A stretch of 64,000 nt of DNA from Clitoria ternatea (lineage: Eukaryota > Streptophyta > Magnoliopsida > Fabales > Fabaceae), in contig CM075671.1 of NCBI GenBank assembly GCA_037962975.1, positions 39,580,501 to 39,644,500 of the forward strand, in the 5' to 3' direction. The stretch's first letter is position 1, and every line of letters starts with the position of its first letter. The translations under genes were made by a program, and so were the position numbers. This document shows positions 22,853-34,019 of the stretch, in pieces. The notes beneath the pieces were generated by a model. The model had not been told where the DNA came from and did not search any database. It saw nothing but the letters and a program-made list of their open reading frames with translations.

Positions 22853-23256
22853 TAATGCATTTGAGGTATTTATACCTCCACCTAAATTTCAGTCAATCTA
22901 AGCCTCACTAGGGGCCTTGGAATGCCAAAGGAAATAGCCTAATACAAGCCCAAAATAAAATAGATACTAAGTACAAGGCCCAAAAGTGGCCCAAACAACC
23001 ACAGCTATGCAAAGCCCAAACTAATTCATAAATTCTAATCCTAAAAATTTCCTTAACTACTAAAATAAACTAAAATATATACAAGAGCAAGTCAAGACCC
23101 AATAAGGTGGCCCAAAGGTGGTCCAAAAATAGTAAGAAGGCTCTTTACTCTAAGATAGTGCAAGTAAAATAAGTAAAGGCCTTGAAGAACTCTTCCTTGG
23201 GTTTGGGTCCATCTATGGATGTAACAAATGAAGCCAAATGTCTCTAGAGTGTCTCC
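22853..23256 (-). other. Unassigned LTR-like stretch
   Basis: Read on the minus strand it has long GGGCC(C/T) and TTGGGC-rich sentences and a TATA box in GGTATAAATACCTC (near 22866-22880), as in an LTR promoter. It continues the DNA left of the solo LTR at 21333. I cannot assign a family or boundaries. Confidence 0.35.
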
Positions 23257-23512
23257 TTGGCTTTCATGACCCTTAACCTAGTCAAAGGGCCATTGAATCT
23301 CTTCAAGGCGACCTCCAAGCTCTGTGGCTTCTATGTGGGTAATGCTTATGTCATAACCGATATCACAAGTCATGTATTCTTTTTCCTACCAAGGGTTTTT
23401 CCCATAGGGTTTTTCCTTGAAGGTTTCAATGAGATATGCAGCGGAATAGCTCGATGTACCTTATTAATAAAATATGATTTTATGTATTTCTCTCTTACTT
23501 TAAGATTCTGAC

Positions 23513-23782
23513 CCTGAAGAATGGTTATTTAACCCCAGAGCGATTAAGGTTATTTAAACCAAAACCATGGAGTGGTCATTTAACCCTAGAGCAATTAAGG
23601 TTATTTGAACCAAAACCCCGAAGTGGTTATTTAATCCCAGAGTGGTTAAGCTTAGTTAAACTAAAACCTCGGAGTGGTAATTTAACCACAAAGCGGATAA
23701 GGTTATTTAAACCAAAACCCTAGAATGGTCATTCAACCCAGAGTGGTTAAGGTTATTCAAACCAAAACCTCGTGATGGCAAC
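23513..23782. repeat. 51-bp tandem repeat, about five copies
   Basis: Units start at 23537, 23588, 23639, 23690 and 23740 (51, 51, 51 and 50 bp, then a partial), with half a unit before. Each has AGAG(C/T)GG or AGAGCGATT, then TAAGGTTATTTAAACCAAAACC, then a GTGGTNATTTAACCC end, and copies differ by several bases. Tandem arrays in the 3' region are a known feature of Tat-lineage elements. Confidence 0.9.
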
Positions 23783-24119
23783 ATCGCTTAAAATTTCAAA
23801 TGACCAAGATTAAAGCAAGAAACCGAATCGATGACATGCTAAAAATTCCATGAACTATACAATTAAATCACAAGGTTATCTTGTGATCATTTTCCTGTAT
23901 AATAATATTACAAAATTCGAGAGTTAGTAAAATTCTTTAACAAACTCTCGGGTAAATCATAGCCATTATTAATATCATATAAGAAGTTGACAATGTAACA
24001 ATGAAAGGAATTATCATTCATAAAAAAATAGGACTAATGCCCAGAGTGCAAAATAAAGAGGCACAACGACCAAAGCAGCAAAAAGTTTTAAGATGAATGG
24101 AGCTCATCTTACAAGAGCA

Positions 24120-26115
24120 TTGGAATTAAGGGTTTCTTGTTTCCTCTACACTAGTATCCCAATCAGGGGCTAAATCATCTTCATCTTTAGGCAAAGGGGT
24201 GAACTGGAATGACACATCTAAAGGCTCATAGTCTTCACCACCCACCACAGTCACAAGGTCACTATTATAAAATTTCTTGCAAAAACCAATTCCGTTAAGG
24301 TTCAGGGTGTAACCATGGTTCAGGTATAATACTTATCGAACCGCATGACTAAAGGATTCCATCATGGCCTAACCGAAGAGGCCTCATATCTTTTTTATTC
24401 CTTCTTTTCTTGAAGCAGAATAATGTTTTCTTTCTTCGGCTCCTCAAACTTTTTCCGCAGCTGTTCCATCGCATTTTTGTATGCCTCCTCAGACTTCTAA
24501 AGGGCCGAATTCCTCTTGTTCAAGTCTTTTATGTGGTTATGTATTCGACCTTAGTCTTCCAGCTGGTGGGCATTCTTGTCCTAAAAATGTTGAATTTCAA
24601 TAAGAGGGCCCATAACGATGAATAAGTGAAGGATGGACAAACCCTTAAGAGTGGACCATACCACCCTATTCAAGGCATAGTCCAACTCTTAAAAGTTTAA
24701 TCCTTCCTTGAGTCAGAATGAAAGAAGGAACTTTGGCTTAGAAGGACCAACTTGCTCTAGCAAGTGCAAGTAATCCTCCCCACTAGCCATATCGGAGGGG
24801 ATGATATGGGGCTCCTAGGAGATGGAGGTCTCTGGGTTGGCGAAACCCTTTCCTTTGGAAGGATTCCAATCAGCTCCCTCAGCTGCTCGATGTTTTTCTA
24901 CTATCCCTCGACAACAAACTTTTTTCTTTTCCTAATTTCCTAAGGGATGAGGATGTCTCCTTGAGGCAGAGATATTTTTTTACTTTTTTGAGGAAGGTAA
25001 TGACACTGTTCTTCTAGTCAGGTTGGTGTCTACCCCGCCTATGATACCTTAAAGCTAATTAAGAGCACTTCCTCCCATGTTTCCTGTGACAAAATAAAAA
25101 TTAGTATTAGAACAAACAAAATATTAAACAAAGTAAAATAAAAAATAGAACAAAACATCCTTTGCAATATACATAAAAAAGTGAGGTACTTCTTCCTTGT
25201 AACCTTAATCCTTAGTAAGGAGTGACATTTTAAGGAAACGGCCCGAGATATGTCATGAAAGGCATCCACTATCGCCCGAGATCCCTCGCTCAATTTATTT
25301 TTCTCTATAACATACGCGGAGCTTTCCATTAGAAAATGCTAATGCGTCTAACCGATGTGGAATAGGAACCTTCCCTCTTCCTCTTTCCAAAAAGGGGTTT
25401 GGTCACCCTTAGCAAAAACCTTAAAAAGTGAATGCTTGAACGAGACACTGATAGTCTTAGCTGATTCTATGTAAGCTTCAAACTTTGCGATGTCACTCTA
25501 GCATCAAAGGTTGATGAAGCCCAATCCTCCACCGGGGTTCCCATGAAATAGCACACAAGCATAACAAAAAATATTGCAATGGTGGGAGTAAATCCTAGGT
25601 GCTTCGTAAAAACTTCTAGAGATAAGACCAAGCCCCAATCGTTGGGGTGCAATTGACTGGGGCGATGTCCAAAAACTTGACCACCCCATCCTAAACTTAT
25701 TGAAAAGGAGCCATAACCCCATCTTGGTCAAAAAATCTTATACATGAAGAAAAATTGCTCTCAGGGTACGTGATAAGCCCGATCAGCATACAATGGCACA
25801 ATTAAAGAAAATTGGTCTTTATCTTTGTTGGATCTCCAGGTCGGGCCAACGTCCAACTTGACCCCGCCATTACCTTCAACATGATGAATGGGGATAGTAG
25901 TGTGTTAAGCTTTACGGACCCCGCTAGCATAGTAGTGTCTTTAGGGTCAGTCTTAATCAAAGAACTTCCAGTCGCCATCGTGATTACTGTATTTTTAAGA
26001 AAAGGAACATTTGCATAAAAATCTATGTCATCAGCATAATGATGCACCATTCTTGAGTCCGTCTCATGAGGTGGTGAAGACTCCAGCAATGGGGAATAGG
26101 CCGATGTCATGTCAA
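24120..26115 (-). pseudogene. Antisense ORF of the Tat element (gypsy-type transposon domain)
   Basis: Minus-strand frames line up as one decayed gene. It starts near 26110 (MTSAYSPLLESSPPHETDSR). The segment at 25731-25467 (PQSIAPQRLGLGLISRSFYE and SHHCNIFCYACVLF, over two frames) fits the 'putative gypsy type transposon' family (Pfam Transposase_28), whose pattern is AP-x-QL-x-PN-x-W followed by a hydrophobic block. Next come SSAYVIEKNKLSEGSRAIVDAF near 25320, a possible 120-nt intron, a coiled-coil-like Glu/Lys segment (SALQKSEEAYKNAMEQLRKK, ~24500), and an acidic end DDLAPDWDTSVEETRNP near 24170. Several stops and frameshifts break it. Antisense ORFs of this kind are known from Tat elements such as Grande. 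Function unknown. Confidence 0.6.
25084..25203 (-). other. Possible intron in the antisense ORF
   Basis: On the minus strand, GATTAAG/GTTACAAGG starts a 120-nt T-rich segment that ends TTTTATTTTGTCACAG/GAAAC. The reading frame runs through it only as a hydrophobic, T-rich string, unlike the sequence on both sides. Predicted from sequence only. Confidence 0.45.
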
Positions 26116-26768
26116 AAGAGGCAGTTGACGACTCTGATGAAAGAGTTAAACCCCCAAGATCTGCTAATCTTAAAACAGATGAGGTGGCTCTCCTTAGTCC
26201 TTCCTAACCCACCTACGTAAATCCACTTGTGCAACTTGTGGCTCATGTCAAGGTTCTAGAGATGGCCATGGTGGTGGCTTGGAAATGATTTCCACAGAGT
26301 CATCCCTTGCGTGCCCATCCCCCCAAATCCCGGTTTGACATGTTTAAATAAAGTAAAGAAAGAAAGAGGCTAGGGTCAGAAGGCTACCTATAGAAATTAT
26401 TTGTGTAATTTTTCTTGTTCGAGCCAGGGTATTATGTTTGTATGTTAAAACAAGTTTTGATAAATGACAAACAATTGAAGATTCAAGTTAAATTAATTAT
26501 GATTGATAAATACAAAGGATGTTATACAAAGCAATTAATGAAAAATCAGAAGCATGAAGATCAAGCTAATACAGGTCAATAAAATCACGCAATTTATCGT
26601 TCTAAATTCAAAGAAACAAGAAATGATATTGAGGATCAAAAGGATGAAGAATCATGAAAAACATAATCAGAAAAAAGTCCAAATACAAGAAGATTCATGG
26701 TCGGGTCAAAAACATGAAAAATAATACCAGGAAGGACAAAACACAATTATTTTAAAGAAGAACAGGCT

Positions 26769-26972
26769 GGGAATCGATTCCCCATTACCAGGAATCGATG
26801 TGCGTGAAAAAGCCTAGGAATCGATTACCCCTTGCTAGGAATCGATTCATCTTATTCAGGAATCGATTCATACTACTTTTTGAGGCTGGGAATCGATTCA
26901 TCACTTACAAGAATCGATTCATGATGTTTTTGAAGGCTGGGAATCGATTCATATGATGCAAGAATTGATTCC
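26769..26972. repeat. GGAATCGATTCC word cluster
   Basis: About ten copies of (G)GGAATCGATTC(C/A) or near variants within 200 bases. The core GAATCGATTC is a perfect palindrome. The counterpart in the 3' LTR is at about 47954-48190, where some copies have changed to AATCAATT. Confidence 0.9.
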
Positions 26973-27203
26973 TATGTGAGTGACTACCTGGGAAATGTGA
27001 AAAACACCATTTCAGGTTTTCAGAAGCTTAAACTACGCAGATTCTTTCGAGGTTCAAAATTAAGACAGCCTTGCGCATTAATTGAGGAAGACAATCGTAT
27101 TCTTCAAGTCAGAAAACATGGAAGGAAACATGGAGGCAGACAAATCATAAATCAGTGGCATAAATTAAGGAATCAAGATTAAAAGCCTTGCCTTTGAAAT
27201 GCC

Positions 27204-27211
27204 TATAAATA
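27204..27211 (+). promoter_or_regulatory. TATA box of the SIRE LTR promoter
   Basis: TATAAATA in GCCTATAAATAAAG. The 3' LTR carries the equivalent CCTATAAATAGAG near 48418. Confidence 0.75.
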
Positions 27212-27977
27212 AAGAAGAAGTGAAGAGGCAAAGAAACACTAACACAACAATGAAAAATTCCTTGCTTCCTTCTTGCTCTCTTATTCTCTCTAAGCTTAAG
27301 CTCTCTGATTCTTTTATTTGCAATTAATTTTTAAGAGGTATATTGTGAGAAAAATATTTTCTTGAGTGCTAAATTTGCATATCCTTTTCTGAGAGGAAAA
27401 ATATTTTTCAAGTGATTAAAATTTGTATATCCACTCTATTGAGAGAGTCACACTTGTAAAATCACATACACAAATTCTGAGAATTTTTGGGTTGGGTTTC
27501 AACCTTGTAATTGAGAGATTGTGAGATTGAGTGGGTTGCCCTTTTGCTTGTGAGGATTAAATTCTTGAATGTGGGACACTAAGAAGCTGTAATTGCTCAA
27601 AGCGTGTATCTCAAATTCTCAATAGTGGAATCCTTCAAGTGGGTTGCTTGAAGGCGAGACGTACACCGGTATGGTAGAACTCGTTATATCGGTTTGCAAA
27701 TCTCTCTTCCTTAAACTCCTTTATTATTTTGATTTAATTTGCTTGGTAACTTAAGTGCACTAGTAACTTAATACAAATTATGTTAAAATCATTTATTACT
27801 TTCTAAGTGACGAAATAGCTTCGTAATTAATTTGATATTATTACTTGTTCTTTTGTGTATTATTCTTATTTATCAAATTGATTACAAAAGAATTAATTTC
27901 AAAAGCATTCCAACAAAAATTTTTAATACACAATTCACCCCCCCTTCTTGAGTAATTGAGGCCACTTGGTTAACAAG

Positions 27978-27989
27978 TGGCATTAGAGC
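27978..27989 (+). other. SIRE primer-binding site
   Basis: TGGCATTAGAGC, two bases after the LTR end. Ten of 12 bases match the initiator tRNA-Met PBS TGGTATCAGAGC. Confidence 0.8.
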
Positions 27990-28032
27990 TTGACTCTTGG
28001 TAGATCAAGGTTAACAACTTCAAGAGAACAAG

Positions 28033-29463
28033 ATGACCTCTATTTCTCTTAACCTTTTTCCTGAGGGTGGTGCCACAAATAGACCTCTCACTTTCAATGG
28101 TGAGGGTTACACTTTTTGGAAAGAAAGGATGAAAATCTTTGTTCAATCAATTGATTTGAAAATATGGAATGCTATTGAAAATGGTCCTTTTATACCTATG
28201 TATACTGTTGATGGTAGACAAGTTTATAAACCCATGGATGATTGGACTAGTGAAGAAGAAAAGAAAGTGCAATATAATTTCAAAGCAAAAAATCTTATTA
28301 CTCTTGTCTTAGGTCCCGATGAATTCTTTAGAATAGTAACATGTAAATCTGCTAAGGATATGTGGGATACCCTTCAAATAACTCATGAAGGAACTAGCGA
28401 TGTTAAGGATTCTAAGATTAGCACATTAACAAGCCAATATGAAAGCTTTAGAATAAATTCTGGTGAAACTATCTTAGAACTACAAAAGAGATTTACTTTA
28501 ATCATTAATCATTTCATTACTCTTGGCAAATCTTATTCTAACAAAGAGCTTATTCACAAAGTGTTGAAAAGTCTTACTAGGGAATGGCAACCTCTTATCA
28601 CCGCTATCAAACAATCACCAAATATAAATGGTATGTCCCTTGTTACATTGTTTGGTAAGTTACAAGAACAAGAGTTAAAAGATTTGAAACATGCGAAGGA
28701 AGAAGAAAAAGCCTCCAAGAAGAAAGGGCTAGCTCTCAAGGCCACCTTAACTGATGAAGAAGAATCCGATAGTAACCTTGACGAAGATGAAGAGCTAGGA
28801 CTATTCATGAAGCATTTTGGAAAACTCATGAGAAACAAACGCTTTCAAAAGAGCTTCATACATAAAGGTAAGAAACCTATCTCTAAAGAAAATAATTCCG
28901 TACCAACTTGTTTTGAATGTGGAAAGGAATGGCACTTTAAGGTGGATTGCCCAAACCTAAAGAAGAAAAACAAAGAAAGAAAAGGGAAGAAAAAAGCTTA
29001 TATCACATGGGATGAAAATGAAGTAAGTAGTTCAGACGAATCAGACAATGAAGAAGCAAACCTCTGCCTCATGGCCAACCATCAAGATGAAGATGATGAG
29101 GTAAATCTCCATGACTTAGATAAAGATGAATTACTTGATGCCTTTAAAGAATTGTTTGACAAATTTGTTAAAATCTCAAACAAGTATAAGTTATCCAGGA
29201 AAACTATTGATCCTCTTGAAATGCTTGTAGAACTTAGTAAAGAAAATGAAATTTTGAAAAAGGAGATAGTAAATGTTCAAGCATGCTCTAAGACTAAACC
29301 TTGTGAATTTGCAAAGAAATGTGACATACTTGAAAAGAAAGTGTTAGACTTAAACAAGACACTTGAGAAATTTACCAACGGTAGAGATAATTTAAATGCA
29401 CCTCTTGGAAAACAACGTTGTATGTTTAATAAAACTGGATTAGGTTATAATCAAGGATCATAA
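28033..29463 (+). CDS. SIRE gag polyprotein (open, shortened)
   Basis: 476 codons from ATG 28033, 44 bases after the PBS. The N-terminal UBN2-type gag domain has RPLTFNGEGYTFWKERMKIF, VQYNFKAKNLITLVLG, MWDTLQITHEGTSDVKDSKI and LQKRFTLIINHFITLGKSYS (residues ~15-190). A CX2CX4HX4C zinc knuckle, CFECGKEWHFKVDC, is at about residue 296, followed by acidic and Lys-rich tracts and a coiled-coil-like end. It should form the particle shell and bind element RNA. It stops at 29461, although family sequence continues downstream in other frames, so this is a truncated gag rather than a full gag-pol. The largest fully open frame of the SIRE element. Confidence 0.9.
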   Translation: MTSISLNLFPEGGATNRPLTFNGEGYTFWKERMKIFVQSIDLKIWNAIENGPFIPMYTVDGRQVYKPMDDWTSEEEKKVQYNFKAKNLITLVLGPDEFFRIVTCKSAKDMWDTLQITHEGTSDVKDSKISTLTSQYESFRINSGETILELQKRFTLIINHFITLGKSYSNKELIHKVLKSLTREWQPLITAIKQSPNINGMSLVTLFGKLQEQELKDLKHAKEEEKASKKKGLALKATLTDEEESDSNLDEDEELGLFMKHFGKLMRNKRFQKSFIHKGKKPISKENNSVPTCFECGKEWHFKVDCPNLKKKNKERKGKKKAYITWDENEVSSSDESDNEEANLCLMANHQDEDDEVNLHDLDKDELLDAFKELFDKFVKISNKYKLSRKTIDPLEMLVELSKENEILKKEIVNVQACSKTKPCEFAKKCDILEKKVLDLNKTLEKFTNGRDNLNAPLGKQRCMFNKTGLGYNQGS

Positions 29464-29862
29464 GCTTACAAGAAAAAAACATTACAAAAATTTCTTTGTA
29501 CCACCTAGTAAATCATCTACACCTTTCATAAAATATAATCACTGTGGTCTTAAAGGTCATAATTCTTACAATTGTAATGTTAGAAGATTAGGACCGAAAG
29601 TTATGAGAAAACTATGGGTTCCTAAGGGAACATTTTCACAAACTAACCTACAACGACCCAACATAAAATGGGTACTAAGTTCTCTAACTTAACTTGTTTT
29701 GTAGGTATGTTTTAAAGCAAGTAACACCCATTGGTACTTGGATAGTGGGTGTTAAAAACATATGACAGGAGACAAAAGTAAGTTTATATCATTTACTCCT
29801 CGAAATAAAGGTTTTGTTACTTATGGAGACAACACAAAAGGAAGAATACTTGGAATCGGTAA
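29464..29862 (+). pseudogene. SIRE gag end and start of protease, interrupted
   Basis: Read across frames: a second zinc-knuckle-like motif, CGLKGHNSYNC, lies near 29545, then WVPKGTF, then the protease active-site segment WYLDSG at about 29735-29755 followed by an in-frame TAA (C-stop-KHMTGD). The frame from 29762 (MTGDKSKFISFTPRNKG) runs into the Tekay LTR at 29863. The protease continues at 42455 on the other side of that element. Confidence 0.8.
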
Positions 29863-30029
29863 TGTAACATCCCTCTTTTTAGAAGCCATTTTTACCCTTG
29901 TAAATTTTAATTATGGGGAGTTTGTAAGCAAGAATAAGTCAATATATATACCCTGTTGATGGTCTGTAGTACCTCAAAAATGTCATTTTTGCACATAATA
30001 ATAGAATTTATATGGAATATTAGTGAAAT

Positions 30030-30700
30030 TATGCAAAAACCGAGTGAAAAGGGCTCTGTTCTGAGTAACAGAGAAGAATTCCGAGTGAATGATCAGAAAT
30101 TCTGAGTAGAGGAGAAAAATCCGAGTGAAAACATCATAGAAAGGCTCGGTTCCGAGTTGAATGCTTCCTTTTCTGAAAGAGACTACACCAATTGGAGTAT
30201 TCCGAGTGAAAGAATGTATAAATACTCATGTTTATGTTGATTTAATGCTTCCTACCGATTGGAGTGTGTTGTGGAATCAATTGAGAAGGATTCCAAACGG
30301 TTTCCTATGTATTTGCTTAGGAAACAGAGTGGAAAATGGTGGAGGGAGCCAATTCCGAGTGAGATACACTTCACTGGACCAAAACCGAGTGAGACTCGTA
30401 CGTGTATGCCTTGTTCTGAAAGCTAATGGTTGAAATAAACCTTAATTGGAAATATAATTGAAGAAATTGGCCTAAACCGAGTGAATAAAGTGAGGAAGAC
30501 TCGGATTTCCGAGTGAAGATTCTGAGAAAGAGAGGACTCGGTCTGAAGAGGTATTACCGAGTGAGAAACCGAGTGCCTGAGTCGGTTCAAAGGAATTCCG
30601 AGTGAAGAATTGAAGCTTCGCTCAAGCGAACCTTGCAATTGTTGACTCGGAAGTGAGAATTCCAGTCGGTATAGTTGTTAACCGAGTATAATTTCACTCG
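30030..30700 (+). repeat. CCGAGTGA word block (forward)
   Basis: At least a dozen copies of TTCCGAGTGA(A/G) or ACCGAGTGA, spaced about 25-100 bases. It ends with a small hairpin in which ACCGAGT is followed within 15 bases by ACTCGGT (30680-30705). The matching block in the 3' LTR is at about 38650-39315. Confidence 0.9.
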
Positions 30701-31019
30701 GTATTCAGTGACAGAAGTGCGTATTGACTTCAATTTTGTCTTTTAATGATATTTAAATTCAATCGTGCGCATTATGGATAGTGGACGACCAGAAATGGGC
30801 ACTGACTCAGCATATATCTTTATTTAATCCCTAGTGACCCTTCCATTAGCAATCCACTAACAGCCCACTCAGAAAAGTTGTCCCCCACTTGTTTTCCCAC
30901 TCACTTCCTCCCTATTTAAACCAGCTTAAGGTTCTCAGAACTCATACCCACACACGACACAAATACCTTCATCACTGTCCTTCCCAGCAAGCTTCTTTCC
31001 CTCTCCTTTCCCTTCTGTT

Positions 31020-32465
31020 TCACTCGGAACTCGTGCAGGACAGTGAAGGGAACCTCTTTCTTTCCATCCAGGAACTTCATTGAGGTAAGGGGGTATATTC
31101 TTGGGTGCCTTGTGGGAAAACTGAGTGAAGGACAGATTCAGTGTGTATGAATTAAATGCTTTAAATTGTTATCTGTATATGCATGTATATATATATATAT
31201 ATCTGTTACCGAGTGTATATAATCAGTGATGAATTGTGAAATGATATGTACTTATTGGACTGAAAATACTAAGAATCATGGGTACCGTGTGATTTCCAGT
31301 GAAAATTACGAATAGAAGATGGATTAATGATAACAAGTTCTGTTTTATGTTAATCCGACCGGTTTTACACCTATAACAACTTGGTTTTGCTTAGTTTCAA
31401 TCGGATTCAACCTTAACTGAATGTATTTCATTCTGATAGAACAATTTTTCAGTCGGAAAACATCATATTTCACTCGGAAAACACTCTATTGCTCTCGGAC
31501 AGTAGCTTCCCAGTCTTATTTCACTCGGCAAACACTTTATTTTACTCAGCAAGCAGTTATTCAACTTGGATTTGTTTTATTTCATTCAGACAGAACTCTT
31601 TTCAACTAATTTCACTCGGTAAACTCATGTTTCACTCGGAACTTATCTTATTTTTACTCAGGAAACTCTTTTCCTACTGATTCCACTCAGAATCATACTT
31701 GATTTCATTCAGGAACTCATTTTCACTCAGAATTTAAGTAGCTTCACTCATGAAAACCTTTTCCAGTGATTTTAACTCGGTAAACCCTTAATTTCACTCA
31801 GAAAACTCCTTTTAGTTTAATTTCACTCAGAATATATAGTTAAATTAACTCAGAAAACTCTTATCAACCTGATTCCACTCGGAATCAGGATTATTTCATT
31901 CGGATTTACTTTACTCGTAGGTATTCTAGTCAGCAGAATGATTTTTCACTCAGAAATTATATAAATTTTACTCAGAAACCTTTCTGCTCAACACTTTTAA
32001 CTAGGAAAAATATTTTTAACTTCCCTGAGAAAACTTTTAACCTGATCTCACTCGGATTGATGCTTATTTTATTCAGAAACTCACTTCAGCCTGAATTTAC
32101 TCGGTATCTAAACTCATTTCACCCAGAAAATTCATTTTTCACTCGGAACAGACTTATTTTACTCGGATAATTCAGTTTCACTCGGTATTCAACTCATCTC
32201 ACTCGGCAAACTCAATTTCTCACTCAGTATTAAACCTATTTTTCTCAAAAAGTTTGGAAATCAACATTTCTACTCGGATATAATTTATTTTAATCGGAAA
32301 AATCATTTCCACTCGGAATCAGACCTGTTTCAGTCGGAAAACAGCCTTCCAGTACAATTCCACTCGGATTTTTAGCCAGATCGCTTGGAGAACCCTTCTC
32401 TGTATGATTCCACTCGGAATCATACTCATTTCACTCGGATTTACCCCTGTTCCACTCGGAAAACT
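31020..32465 (-). repeat. TCACTCGG word block (reverse)
   Basis: Several dozen copies of TTTCACTCGGAA and variants, the reverse complement of the word in the first block, spaced about 20-45 bases. Many copies read CACTCAG or CACTTGG, as expected if the CpG has mutated. The matching block in the 3' LTR is at about 39630-41085. Confidence 0.9.
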
Positions 32466-33842
32466 CTGTTTTTAGTGTTTTTCACTTGAATTTTCAATTG
32501 GAAACTAATCTTCAATACTTTTTAAGTTATTGGTAAGTTATAATTATCATTCTTATTCTATTATTATCATTATTTATTGTTAAACTTAATATTGTTATCA
32601 TTGTTATTAGTTTTATTATTATTATACATTGTTAACATCTAAATTATGCGTAATTACATAAAGAATATATTATTTTACTCTTTATGAAAGAATATATATA
32701 ATAGATATATTTCTAAAAAAATAATAAACGAATATCTTACAAGGTTTAAATGATTGACGGAATTCAAAGAACTTAAGAATGATATGATGAGACTGGAAAC
32801 ACATAAGATACCCAGGGATCTAATGATAAAAATAAATGCATTTTGCATCATGAAAATATTTTTGAAGAAGAAAAACCTCTAGAGCATACACTTGGTACAG
32901 TGGAGGACACTCACGTTCGATCTCCATGAAGAATCTTGGGAGTACAACTGGAACGGCAACCCAATGGCATCAGAGTCGCGCCTGATAGCCAGGTGAGACG
33001 ATGCAATTCTAGTATACTTTGACTAAATGACGGAGTGTAACTATGATCGTAGGGATCCAAGTTCCAAAAATATTTAAATCAATGATGAGAACCAATGAGT
33101 TCATTTGTACCACATGGAACTTGGGCGGACCCTGATCGCTCTAGATGATTGGAATGGTGATATTCCAAAGAATGAGAAGAAGATGAAACGATTTATTGGG
33201 CCCACATGCATCATGAGACTTAACCAAAGATAAATCATAATAAATCCGAACTCATGCATTCATTACAGCATATTTGATTGTTATAATTGTGAATATGTTA
33301 TATGTACGATTTATTTCATGGTAATATGCTTGATTGTTATAATTGTGAACATGCTAAATATACGATTATGTGATGACAACATGTTTGATTGTTATAAATA
33401 TGCTAAATGTATGATCTATGTGACATTGTATGTTAACTGGATTATGTCCGCACCGGATGAACCAATCAGGGTCTTGGGTTATACTCACCCTTACTGTTGA
33501 CCATTTTTCAGAGGAATTAGAAACTCAAGAACCCGAGTGTGAAGATCAGCAATACGCTGAACCCATTGAGAATAATCATTAAGGATAGAATATTTGTTAT
33601 TAATAATCAGACACCGGATGACTGTATAATATTTAAGGGTGCCTGCGTGCCCCATTCTGTTAAGAGTACAATTTCTTACAGTTTGTGAATGACTATGTGA
33701 TATATACAATATTGCTTCCACTGATCTGCCAAGTATTTATAAAAAAAAATATTCACTTTTTCTGAAAACTGTTAACACTCTCAGTTAAATAGGATGAACC
33801 TACAAAAGGATTTGTCTTATCTAACCGAGGGTGTTACAAAGG

Positions 33843-33854
33843 TGGTATCAGAGC
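33843..33854 (+). other. Tekay primer-binding site
   Basis: TGGTATCAGAGC, a perfect match to the common initiator tRNA-Met PBS, four bases after the LTR end. Confidence 0.95.
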
Positions 33855-34019
33855 ATAGTCGATTCATTAAGCTTGTGGAGTGGACCATTAGGTTTCCACG
33901 TACTCTGATAGAAATATTGAACAGTCCATAACACTCCTAAGACTAAATATCCTATGTGGAATGCTCCACATAACGCATACCCTGAATCTATTTGTTGATA
34001 TTCTTTCAGCAAATTCCTA

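Larger units (their letters stand above)
23257..26432 (+). mobile_element. Tat-lineage gypsy element, 3' portion (left half)
   Basis: This holds a tandem repeat and an antisense ORF with a gypsy-type transposon domain, a layout known between pol and the 3' LTR of Tat elements. The matching right half, with purine tract and 3' LTR, is at 49184-50180. The two halves are separated by the SIRE element, whose target duplication GGTAT abuts both sides. gag and pol are not present in this fragment. The left border is uncertain; 23257 is only where recognisable character begins. Confidence 0.6.
26433..27975 (+). repeat. SIRE 5' LTR, 1543 bp
   Basis: Begins TATGTTTGTATG, where the 3' copy begins TGTGTTTGTATG, and ends TTGGTTAACA. 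The start at 26433 is set by the GGTAT target duplication; the usual TG is TA here. It holds a GGAATCGATTCC word cluster at 26769-26972 and a TATA box at 27204. The frame at 26976-27182 is not a gene. Confidence 0.95.
29863..33838 (+). repeat. Tekay 5' LTR, 3976 bp
   Basis: It contains a first block (about 30030-30700) rich in CCGAGTGA, a TATA-like TATTTAA at 30913, a (TA)n run near 31186-31203, and a second block (about 31020-32465) rich in TCACTCGG. The short frames in it (such as 30161-30433 and 31421-31609) are repeated exactly or nearly in the 3' LTR and are not genes. Confidence 0.97.

Noticed and set aside
23257..23511. 84-codon hydrophobic frame on +
   Set aside because: Resembles a pyrimidine-rich non-coding segment seen near the 3' ends of plant retrotransposons; no start context and no known domain.
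30161..31680. Repeated small frames in the Tekay LTR, duplicated at 38773-40295
   Set aside because: They are duplicated because the LTR is. Their composition reflects the TCACTCGG word (Ser, Leu, Phe-rich) and nothing suggests translation.
31020..32465. CRISPR-like array (short word at fairly regular spacing)
   Set aside because: The word is only about 8-12 bases, spacing is irregular, copies are imperfect, and it lies inside a plant LTR.
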